A stretch of 64,000 nucleotides of DNA, from assembly GCF_963576675.1 (NCBI RefSeq), contig NC_088916.1, positions 78,385,501-78,449,500 of the forward strand, read 5' to 3'. Source of the DNA: Euphorbia lathyris (taxonomy: Eukaryota > Streptophyta > Magnoliopsida > Malpighiales > Euphorbiaceae). Below the pieces are notes generated by a model. It was not told where the DNA came from and ran no database searches. It was given only the letters and a program-made list of their open reading frames with translations. Below, piece by piece: positions 12,501 to 22,571 of this stretch (its first letter is position 1; each line of letters begins with the position of its first letter). A program made the translations under genes and the position numbers.

Positions 12501-14338
12501 TATTAGTGCGTAAAGAATTGAAAATTTGAGAACCAGGATGTCCCAATCTATTATGCCAAACTGAAGAAGGTAAAGTAGAAACAGAAAAAGCAAAGAATGG
12601 TGCAGAAAGATTTGGTGAAGTAGGAGAGGTAACTGGATACAAATCACCGCTGCTATTACATCTCATAATAGGGATCCCCGTGTGCAAGTCCTTCACAGAG
12701 AAACCAAAAGGATCAAATTCCACAGACACTTTATTATCGATAGCAAATTTCCGCACAGATATCAGGTTTTTGATCAATTTGGGAGCATGCAATACTTTAT
12801 TCAAGGTTAAGGTTTTTGTCTTAGTAGGTATACATGCATTTCCGAGACCCTTAACTGAAATACAACTACCATCACCAACTACAATACTGTTATTAAGACT
12901 CTTATTTAAATAAGATGTGAGCGTACCTCCATCCTTTGTCATGTGTGACGTTGCTCCGGAGTCCATAAAGTATGGTTCTGCAGGTGGTGTGATAGCCAAT
13001 GTGTGCATCGCAGCATTTAGATCGGTAGGAAAATAGGACTGGGCCAAATGGGCCTGAGGCCGTGAACCCAGCAAGCCCGGTTGAGTATTAGGGGCTGGAT
13101 GGCTTGTATTCAGCAATGGGCCTTGAACCGGGCCTGATCCATTTTGCCAAGAAGGATATGGGCAGGGTGCATAAGCCCACTGAGGTGATCCAGCCCACGG
13201 TGTATATCCCCAGTTGCCGTTCTGAGGTTGAGACCGCCATCTTCCGCCGCCATCGGACCACCGCCCAGTCCGGCCGTTTCTACCACGGCGTCCTCCTCTG
13301 CCTCCGCGTAAGTAATATGGGCCGCGGTGAGAAGCAGGCCTGGAATTAGAGATGGACGGGTAATGGGTCTGAACTTGAGTAACATGGGCTTGAGTTTCTG
13401 GGTTTGGCTTTGGGGCTGCGGTGGTAAGTGCTTCTGTTTCTGTGTCTCCGGTGGTAAGGTTTTTCCGATTTCGTGCCGATTCTTCCAGCGACAACATTGA
13501 TCTGGCCTTAATAAATGACGGCAGTGTGTCCATATGGCGAAGCTGTGATCCCACGATTTCATAGGCATCTGTCAATCCGGCAATCAATTGAAGAACTAGT
13601 TGATCGTTCGTAACCGGAGCTCCGACGTTTGTCAATTGATCGGATAAAGATTTTAGGTGATTGCAATAGGAAGAAACATCACTGAAATTTGCTAACTTAG
13701 TATTAGACAGTTCCTGTTTGAGGTATAGTGCACGGGAGTTTTTATTGTCTGAAAAAATTTCCGCGAGACGGGACCAGGCGGCTTCGGCGGTTTGATCAGG
13801 AGCGATTATACTGTTGAGCAGATCGGAGGAGATCGTAGCATAAATCCATTGTAACACAACGGAATCAACTTGGGTCCATAAGCTAGGATCTTTAGTCTTC
13901 ATAACTGAGGAGGAGGTCTCGGATTTATCGTCCGTAGACGGTAGTATGTGATCTAAAACAAGAAAAATCCGAGCATGGGTTTTAAATAATTCTGCCCACG
14001 TGGTGTAAAGTCCCTTGCCGGAGTCAAGAGGATCACGGATAAGGGAGCTGATATTTGTTGCTGCGAGGGCGGGGTGGGAAGGAACGGCGCCAGCAGAGGA
14101 GTGGCCGCCGGTCTGATTGTCTTTAGTCATGGTGAATTAGGGTTTGAAAAGAGAGACAGGAAGAATTTGAGAAGGAATAAGGGAGAAAAATTAGGAGGAA
14201 ATTAGGTTAAGCTCTGATACCATGATAGAATATGGTCCGTACCTTTCTCATTAATTGTGTGAATATTTATACAAATACATGCCTATAATTAAGGTAATAT
14301 ATTTACAACAGAATTCTTAAATTACATAATATCTAACA
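9558..14338 (-). mobile_element. Ty1/Copia element with 116-bp LTRs
   Basis: A complete Copia-superfamily LTR retrotransposon on the minus strand. The LTRs at 9558-9673 and 14223-14338 are each 116 bp, begin TGATAG, end TAACA and are identical by eye. A perfect 5-bp target duplication GACAG flanks the element (9553-9557 and 14339-14343). The primer-binding site at 14211-14222 reads TGGTATCAGAGC on the minus strand, complementary to initiator tRNA-Met. A purine-rich tract AAGGGAGTG abuts the 3' LTR at about 9674-9686. Identical LTRs mean a very recent insertion. Such short LTRs are unusual for an element with a full coding region. Confidence 0.97.
9668..14130 (-). pseudogene. Copia gag-pol with one frameshift
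   Basis: The main frame runs from Met at 14130 to 10318 (1270 codons) and continues in another frame to 9668 (about 200 codons). Order: UBN2-type gag (about residues 30-240), RGG-rich basic stretch (about 265-295), aspartic protease with MDSGATSH (Asp near 390), integrase with an HRLGHP zinc region and a DNGGEY / SPQNGKSERT core, reverse transcriptase with LQLDVKNAFLHGDL and YVDD (Tyr near 1166), then RNase H with SYTDADWGGCPDTRRSTSG in the second frame. The frame break is near 10330, where one base appears lost from a short C run on the coding strand. Otherwise the polyprotein is open, so the lesion is recent. A classical CCHC zinc knuckle was not seen. Confidence 0.93.
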
Positions 14339-14403
14339 GACAGTTCTTGGGCAATGGGTGCTCACCCCGCCCAAGTTCTGTCTCGTCCCAATTTCTATAA
14401 AAA

Positions 14404-15280
14404 AAATGTTCCACAATTTCTTTAAATTATAGATTAAACCCCTATTTGATTTGTGTGGTATCAAAAATTTTATTATTTGGTTAATGTGGTATTATTTGAT
14501 AACATTTGCTTCTTGAAGTATTTCCACAAGGAACATTTAACTCATTTTGGATAAAAAAACTGACCGATTTGTTAAATTTTTTACCAATAATTTTTTATTT
14601 TATTTTTCTGCATATTAATACGTGGATAAATAAGAAAAAATTTAATTGTTTATTTATCTACATATTAAATCTATATGGTAAAAAGTTAAATCAATTGCCG
14701 TATGTATATATCGTGTCAAAAATGACGTCATGTGACAAAAAAAATAAAATAACAAATCAATTAATTTTTCATCCAAAATTGGTTAATATCACTTATAAAA
14801 ATACTTCAAAGAGAAAATGTTACCAAATGATATGATAAAATTTCGGATGCGATAAAGACAAAATATTAATATAATTTTTAAATTAATCTTTAATCTATAT
14901 TTAAAAAATCAATTGGATATCACAAATGTTAAATATGAATTTAATTTTTAAATTAACCCTCAATCTATATTGAAAAAATCAATTGTACATCTTTTTAATT
15001 TAAAATATTAATTATTAGAACCCTTTAAAATTTAAATAAATTTTAGAGCTTTTTGCATTAATATCATAATTAAAAATTACAATTAAATGTGGGAATATAA
15101 AAAAAAAGCTCTTAAGCTTTGGATAGAAGTGGTAAGCTTTACCACCAAAGCAATTATTAACTTTGATATAATTTGTTTTCTACAATTTATTTATACATAA
15201 ACACCTAATAAAATAATTGGGCCCTCTTACAGTCTTGGGCTCTAGGCCAGCGCACCCCTAACCTAGGCCCAGGACCGATA
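14404..15280. other. AT-rich spacer, no gene seen
   Basis: After the A run that probably ends the L1 relic, the sequence is AT-rich with loose direct repeats (for example related text near 14880 and 14940). No coding motif is visible. Confidence 0.4.
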
Positions 15281-15465
15281 TATGCACAATAAAATTACGT
15301 GTAACCCGAAAATACGGTACAAAATCGACACTAATTCGAACAAATTAACACATGATATAAAAGTTTTTGGATTGTGTTTGAGTTTACTCTTTTTAAAACG
15401 AACCCGAAAATGACACGTCTCAAACACGATAATTACCAGGTCTAGCTAATCTCCTCATCTAGGGG
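15281..15465. repeat. Partial copy of dispersed repeat J
   Basis: Reverse-complemented, this matches the blocks at 29126-29712 and 58045-60742: shared text includes GTGTCATTTTCGGGTTCG and GGGTTACACGTAATTTT. Only one end is present. Confidence 0.6.
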
Positions 15466-15715
15466 TGACAATGGAGTAGCACGGGATAAATATGCATTTT
15501 CCATTGTACCCTCAATATTTTGGGAGAAGGATTAAGGGAATCCCCATTAAATATTTTGAGGATTTTTCACTACCCATAGGTTTTGGGACGTCTCTATAAA
15601 AAGAAAGTAGATTTTTTCTTAACAAAACATTTAAGATAAGTACAAATTGCATTGTTTGATTTCTAATTATGTAATTAGTTTGTATTTATATTTATTAATT
15701 AACAGTTAATTAATA

Positions 15716-16218
15716 GACTTAATATATCATTCGTCTGAACTTGTTTAAAAAGTTTGAATGGTTCCCTAAACTTTCAAAGTATCCCGATAGTCCTCTCAAC
15801 TTGCATAAAATATTCACTTAGCCCTCTGAACTTGCACAAAATGTAATCAATTGATTAATTGGTTACAAAAAAAAAGTAAGTTAAATATAGAAAATGTATT
15901 ATACGCGTCTTAAAAAAAGTAAAACGACCAAGATCGGGGTATACAGTTCTAATATTAGAGAAGACAAATTTTACAGTTGAGCAAGTACTTACTTCCTTTT
16001 TAATCTATTTTTAAATTATGTAATAGCATTCTAAGATGCGTGGAATACATCTTCCGCATTTAACTTATTTTTTTGCAACCGAGTGTTCAATTGATTACAT
16101 TTTATGCAAGTTTATGAGGCTAACTGAATATTTTATGCAAATTGAAGGAACTATTAAGACACTTTAAAAATTTAGGAGCACAATTAAGTTTTTTGGAGAG
16201 CAAATGATGTATTAAGTG
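15716..16218. mobile_element. Mutator-like fold-back element B, copy 1
   Basis: A 503-bp element with inverted ends GACTTAATATATCA / CACTTAATACATCA and a perfect 9-bp target duplication TAATTAATA (15707-15715 and 16219-16227). Arms contain related words such as CTGAACTTGCACAAAATG. Copy 2 at 62340-62821 shares the whole interior, so this is one transposed family. Confidence 0.88.
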
Positions 16219-16281
16219 TAATTAATATCTTATTAAGCGGTCATGGTCACATGGGTTGCATGTCTGTATTCATAAAAAAAA

Positions 16282-16832
16282 AACCCTAATACATCACAGT
16301 GCCCAGAACTTATCCAAAATAGTAGATTGACTCTCTGAATTTTATAAGTGTCTCACCAGCTCCCTAAACTTACTTATTTCGTATCACCGACTCCTTAAAC
16401 TTGTCCATAAAAGTAGATTAGCTCCCTGAACTTTACAAGTGTCTCATAAACTCCCCAAACTTGCTTATTCTGTAACAACTAAATACAAAAACCATAATAC
16501 TAACTCTCGATCCTCATCCATTCAATCTCTCAAAGCTGCAACACTAACTCTTATAATAGGTTGAAAGGTAGGAGAAGCAAAAAAATTACCTCTCGAATAG
16601 ATGAAGACGTATTTTTACAATTTAGGTTTAATAAGTTTTTGTATTTAGTTGTTATAGAATAAGCAAGTATAAGAAGTTGGTGAGACACTTGCAAAGTTCA
16701 GGGAGCTATGAATAAGTTTAGGGAGTTGGTGATACGAAATAAATAAATTTAGAGAGCTGGTGAGATACTTACAAAATTCAGGGATCCAATCTATTATTTT
16801 GGACAAGTTTATGGAGTTGGTGATGTATTAGG
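16282..16832. mobile_element. Fold-back element A, copy 1
   Basis: The ends are inverted CCTAATACATCA (left) and TGATGTATTAGG (right). The interior, including GAATAGATGAAGACGTATTT, matches the element at 61231-61784. The target duplication lies in an A-rich run and cannot be fixed. It probably belongs to the same Mutator-like group as element B, whose ends are similar. Confidence 0.75.
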
Positions 16833-17821
16833 CCTACAAAAAGAACATAATAACAAAAAGAACCCAGTTTACAGTTTGATGAAACTCACGATATATGCCA
16901 ATCTGGAAGCAAATGATTGGTTAAAAGGCTTACTATAAGATTTAAGATATTGAGGCAAATTTATAGATAAATTTATGATTGGTTAATTTATTTGTTTGCA
17001 CCATAAATATTTTTTTTTTTTAGCTTTTATATACTTTAAATATATTAATTGGTCTAAATTACGATTTTCCAAGAGCGAATATTGGAGAAACATTATTTTC
17101 TAAAGTGAATTTCAAGGGAGATTTAAGGAAAATCAGAAAATCATTTAAGATTTTTAACGTATATTATGTGAGCTAATTAAAATACAGGAAAGTTAGAAAC
17201 TGTCATAATCAATTTCATCGTGAAAATCAAAGTGGAGTGGTTACTCAATATGGTGGAGAGCGTGGATTAGTGGAAAGAAGCAGGAAGTTACCTCAAGTGT
17301 CTATAAAAGGAAGAAATCACGATGATAACTGAACAACTCAACACACCCAAGTAAAACTCTAGCAAATTATATCTAGACTTTAATATTTTTAGAATTCTCA
17401 ATTATTTACTTAGTTTCAATTTTCAAATTTCAAGTTTCATTCATGCTTCCCAGTACATTTTTATTTTATTTATTGTTCAATTATTTCTGTAAGATCGGTA
17501 TCGTTTTGATAATCGAATCTTTGGAATTTTACGGTCTTTTTATTCCATACAATCGTTTGATAATTAGAAGTTAGTTAGGCGTAATTTTATTTCATAGTTC
17601 GAGTACTATAATTTTCTCGCACGTCTGTAATTTCCATGAAAGAGCCAAACGCCATTATAATTTATTAATTATTTCTTTGGGTGAAATTATTATCCTTTAA
17701 TTCGTTCCACTAATGCAATGGTAAATATATGAAACGTAATATAATTCATATTCAAGTCAAATCAGATTCTATATTATGTACAACATTAGTCAAAGAGTAT
17801 ATGAAATGTAATTATGTAATA
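16833..17821. other. AT-rich spacer; possible LTR-like leader, unassigned
   Basis: No coding region is supported. At about 17320 the motif TCTATAAAAGG followed by AACTCAACACACCC resembles a promoter and leader, possibly of an old LTR, but no partner copy, TG...CA boundary or ORF supports it. Confidence 0.35.
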
Positions 17822-18589
17822 TATATATAAGGGGTTAAATGTATCATTGGTCACTGAACTTGCATGATTGTCTCAAAATGGTTACTCAACTTCAATTTGT
17901 CTCAATAAAATCATTCAACTTTGAGTTTTGTCTCAATTAGGCCACTCTGTCGATTTTAGTGGTTAAAACGCATCGAAATAATGACATAGGTGACATGTCA
18001 ACATGAGTTAATTCAAATCTCTGACAGAAACGAAATGTGACAGCCACATGTCGGGTATTTTATGAAAAAAACTAGGCTTAATAGACATCTAACCCCCTAA
18101 ACTTGTAACTTTTTTTCATCTGACCCCCTCAACTTAGGGGACAACCTCTCAACCCCCTCAACTCTCCAAAAACATCACATACAACTCCTTAACCCCTATG
18201 TTCGGTCAAAAAAATTGACCCGTGTAGAAAACGCGCTTGACTGTTGACCACACCAATGCCATGTGTCACTTTTTTATTAAAAATTTTCAAGTGATTTCAC
18301 CTCAACGACCACTACCGCCAACCTCAGCACCTCAATAAAGCTGCGACGACAAACAACGACAACACCTCGCATACAATAATCACTTGGAAAAATTTAATTA
18401 AAAAAATGACACGTGGCATTGGTGTGGTCAACAGTCAAGCGCGTTTTCTACACGGGTCAATACTTTGACCGAACATAGGGGTGTAAGGGGTTGTATGTGA
18501 TGTTTTTGGAAAGTTGAGGGGTTTGAGAGGTTGTCCCCTAAGTTGAGGGGGCCAGGTGAAAAAATTTACAAGTTTAGGGGGTTGGATGT

Positions 18590-19047
18590 TGATAACTTGC
18601 TGAATCCGATTTGATGATCTCCGCCGGAGTTACCTGCAAAACAGAACCGGAGACGGGATCTCCGGGAAAACTCTCCGACGATCTAGTCAGTTCTTTGTAT
18701 GAAGGTTGGTAATAATAGCATTACGGGGAAAAATGTGAACGTACCTCTCCCCTTTGGCCTTATGGCTTTTTATAAGTGTTCTTAAGTAACCGCCGAGGGC
18801 GGTTACTCCTTCCAGGCCACGTTCCGAGGGCGGTTACTCCTTTTTAGGCCATGTCCCTTTCGTGGCTTTCGTGGCAACAAACGTGGTATCGTTTGTTCTG
18901 AGTGGGAGTTTTGATGCTCCATTTAGGAATTCGGGGCAGTTACTTACTTCACCCGCTTCCTCTATTCGGGCTCTATTCGGGTCCCATCCGATCCTAGACC
19001 ATGGGTCTAAGTATGGGCTGGGCCCGGTTTGGCTTCGCGGGTCATCA
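18590..19047 (-). repeat. Gypsy 3' LTR
   Basis: It is 458 bp and matches 28252-28709. It contains a direct repeat of CGAGGGCGGTTACTCCTT (two copies about 32 bp apart). Because the antisense ORF begins just downstream on the plus strand, this LTR may also promote transcription outward into that ORF; that is inference. Confidence 0.95.
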
Positions 19048-19275
19048 CATGCCTCCCCCTTAGTTTGGCAAGAGCCCTTTAGGGTCTTTTTATAGGGGAC
19101 TCTTCGTTTTTGTCTGGATATTCAAAATTCAAAAATTGTGAATTTCCTTGTCCATCGTTTCTTTTCCGGCATCGTCATTTCTTTTCCGGCATCAACCTCT
19201 TCGCGTTCATTCTTCTCTGTGTAGTCTTTCATATGTAAGTTTTCCTTTCCACAACTTGTACCTCGCTCGACTCTT

Positions 19276-19703
19276 TACTTCTGTTCATTTTTCTTCATCA
19301 ATATGTCGAACCCTGACCTCGACTTCGCACCGTTCGACGAAAATTACGTCCGCGAGGTATCTCATGAGGTCGATGAGATGGTTGATGAAGCTTCAACCAG
19401 CTCTCCTGGGTCTGATTCTCATCCCGCCGACTTCCTCCACCTAGCGAATACATCCGATGAGGGTTTAGGTTTTGACCCTAAAAAGTTGATACTTCTGTTC
19501 ATTTTTCTTCATCAATATGTCGAACCCTGACCTCGACTTCGCACCGTTCGACGAAAATTACGTCCGCGAGGTATCTCATGAGGTCGATGAGATGGTTGAT
19601 GAAGCTTCAACCAGCTCTCCTGGGTCTGATTCTCATCCCGCCGACTTCCTCCACCTAGCGAATACATCCGATGAGGGTTTAGGTTTTGACCCTAAAAAGT
19701 TGA
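19276..19703 (+). repeat. 214-bp perfect tandem duplication in the antisense ORF
   Basis: The segment starting ACTTCTGTTCATTTTTCTTC, which includes the Met-Ser-Asn-Pro start and about 60 codons, is repeated with a period of 214 bp (ATG at 19303 and 19517). The copies look identical. Because 214 is not a multiple of three, translation from the first ATG leaves the frame and stops at 19530; only the second ATG opens the long frame. Confidence 0.93.
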
Positions 19704-21868
19704 TTCCGCCACCTGTCCCAACCCCTCGTTTGCTACCGAAGAAGGACAGATCGGGAAGCCTAGTTTGTCAGGAGACAATTGATGACTTGCGGGAGCAGTA
19801 TTCTTGGCTTCAAGGTCTCGAAGCCCTCATTCCCGGGGAGGATAGAGGACCGGGCGACTACCCAAAGGGGTATTTCACCATTTTCGTCGCCCAGATTATC
19901 TGCGGTTTCACGTATCCGCTGGCGGATGAGATTGCCTCCGTCCTTGGCGGTTACGGAATCGCACCTGGTCAATTTCATCCCAACGGATGGGCCGACTTAA
20001 CTCTGGACAAATTTCTGGCGGATTGTCTGGAGGTTCCTTTCTCGCTCAAAATTTTCTCCAAGCTTCATCATTTCAAAAGTTCGGCGGGGTATTTCACTTT
20101 CATCCGTCAGAGCGGTTACTATGGTTTCGACGAGAAGCTGAACGAGATCCGCGAGTGGGACCGATCTTACTTCTTTATCAAGTTTAATGAAGGGAATCCA
20201 AACTTCTTTCGCTGCTGGGGCCGGCCCAATGTAAAGAGTTTGAACTTCGGTTACCCCAGTGAGGAAGAATCCGCTGTTATAAAGTTCTTGAAGAGTACGC
20301 CTCCTTTCGTATGGACATATGATCAGGCCTTCCATATGCTAAGGAGCCGAGTAGCGATTGCCTACCGCGAGGGAGATCGCGTTGTCTATATCCCTTATCG
20401 CGTTTTTGTTCAAGGTATTTTTTTATTTCCAAGTTGATGATTTCTTTTAACCCTTTACAGGGGTGATCCTTTATCTCAACTCGCTGCAGATCGGGAGGCG
20501 AAAGCCCTAGCGAGAAGGAAGAGGCGGATGGCGGGGACCACTTCCGTTGCAGGGGCGAATTCTCCTGGAGGGGCGATTACTTCTATTGAGGCGGCTTCTC
20601 CCGTAAGGGCCTCCGTTTCACAAGGTCCAGCTTCTGCTTCCGAGGACCTTCCCTTAACTAGGAAGCGGAAGCATAATGCAGATACAGAGTCTTCTCGTCC
20701 CAGAAAGAAAAACACCTCTGTGTCCCTCACTGTTGGCGGCACACCCGTATCCGCCCCGTCCAAAGGAAAGAGCAGTACTCCAATTCACGAGGTATCTCAA
20801 TCCATTCCCCCCTTTTTTTATGTTGTTAACTTTTCCTCATGAGTTATCTGCTGTTCTCCTGATCTTTCTCCTTATGCATTCGCAGCCGATTCCCGACATC
20901 AGCGGGTGGTGGACTAGGACCTTCGGTATGGCCGTGAGCTTTTCTTGTAAGGACATTGTCTCTTCCATATGCAATGTCCTTGGGCGGCTCCCCTCTGCTT
21001 CCCGTGTGCGAGAACAAGTACCGCTTCCTACTGCAATGGAGGGGATTGAGAAGCGTGCCATAGAGGTATATTGTTGTTTTGGGGGTAGAGGCTTGTCATT
21101 CCCTTCCAAGGATCTTGTGTCCATAGTAATCGCATGTTTCTATTCGCCCTTTTTATTCACGAGCCGTCTTATATGCAGATTATCAATTTTGCGGAGGGCG
21201 CTCTCCAAAGGGATGCTGAACGAGCCAAAGAGTTGGAGAACCTTGGTACTGAATTGGCGACTCAGAAGTCGCTTTATGATGATGTCCAAGGGAAGGTAAA
21301 GGCTCTTGAAGGCGCTTGTCAGAAGGTTATGAGCGAGAAGGAGGAAGCTCTCAGATCCCTCCAGGCTAAGTCCGACGAGCTGCAAAAGGTCCTTGATGAT
21401 CTAAATTCATCCAAGGAGGCTCTGGAGATGCAAAAGAAGAAAGCTGAGGATATTCTAGCCGAAGATGGTGCTCGCATCTATTGGTATGGGGAGCGAATTC
21501 ATGCCGCTTATGAGCATGGGCATCCAGATCGAGTACTTAGCCGCCCCAAGGTTCCCATCCCCGAAAAGGATCTAACTGAAAAGTGGGACAAGCTGGAAGC
21601 CGAGGATGCTGATATGGATGAGGTACTCTTATTAGATTGGCAGAGTTTTCAGAACTCTCCAATTAGCTGCGAGATCCCTACTCAGAACGCGGAAAAAGAG
21701 GCACCACAAGACCTTTCTCAGCCTGAGCAAGAGGTACCGCCCTCTGAAGCGGTTACTGATTCGAGGGTTGAGGATTCGCTTGAAGCAGATCCGCCCACTG
21801 GAGGAGATGAGGGAGCCGCTGAAGGCGAGGGGGGCCATAGGGGTGAAGGAGAGGAAGCTGTAGCATAG
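19517..21868 (+). CDS. Antisense extra ORF of Tat-type Gypsy, spliced
   Basis: This ORF lies between pol and the 3' LTR and runs opposite to pol, as known for extra antisense ORFs of Tat elements. It resembles the plant family listed in Pfam as putative gypsy-type transposon: motifs LADEIASVLGGYGIAPGQF, PNGWADLTLDKFLADC and a Phe/Tyr-rich region (about residues 140-290). Predicted exons 19517-20414, 20490-20791, 20886-21065 and 21179-21868 join in one frame (689 aa); the three introns are 75, 94 and 113 bp with GT-AG ends. The second exon is Ser/Pro/Lys-rich, the third holds a predicted helical segment, the fourth is a coiled coil (about 100 residues from ERAKELENLGTEL) with an acidic tail. 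Function is unknown. It is intact, unlike pol. Confidence 0.78.
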
Positions 21869-22163
21869 TTTGATTTATATCTGGACTGTTGTATGTAACA
21901 AACTGCCCGTATATATATATTTTCTTTTGCTTGCCACTTTACCTATACGTGCGATTGTTGTTTTATTCCTTATTGCCCTTTGTTTTCATACGTGACCCTT
22001 GCCTTTTGCCGACTCCATATTTGTATTTCCTCGTAGTTTAGTTTCGTTTCCGCTAGGGTGGCCAGACCCTTTTTGCAATTTTTTGAGTACTCGTTAATTC
22101 GCTTAATTTTATGCCTTACCTTATAATTTTTCTTTCGAAAATAATATAATCATAAGGTTAATC

Positions 22164-22345
22164 ATAAGGTTTTGCGAGTGATGCGTAATCATGCATCCGC
22201 CTTTCTTTAAGAGGCAACACATTTATGTGTTTTTAAGTTTAACCATAAGGTTTTTGCGAGTGATGCGTAATCATGCATCCGCCTTTCTTAATAGGCAACA
22301 CATTTATGTGTTTTTAAGTTTAACCATAAGGTTTTTGCGCGATTT
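22164..22345. repeat. 81-bp tandem repeat inside Gypsy
   Basis: Units beginning ATAAGGTTTTTGCG start at 22164, 22245 and 22326, so the period is 81 bp and the third is partial. Each unit carries GATGCGTAATCATGCATCCG. They lie between the ends of the antisense ORF and pol. Tat elements often carry tandem arrays here. Confidence 0.88.
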
Positions 22346-22571
22346 ACCCGCCTTTTGTTTATAGATAACACACTGAAGTGGTTGTCCTAAAAAGGATCCG
22401 TACTCAGACGCTGTATGCAACAATTGAATATCTTTATTGATAAAAGAAAAGACTTTTTGTTACATTGGTATATGAAATGTGTGGGATCAAAGCCTCATTA
22501 AAACCTTTTATCAGAAAACCCAGTGGGAAAAAACTCATAAAAGGAAAAAGAGTACTCGTCATTTCCCTGAA

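Noticed and set aside
11379..13568. Overlapping frames within the Copia polyprotein on both strands
   Set aside because: Shadows of the Pro-rich and RGG-rich coding region.
17318..17400. TATA-like motif with a leader-like sequence
   Set aside because: No ORF, partner LTR or boundary was found.
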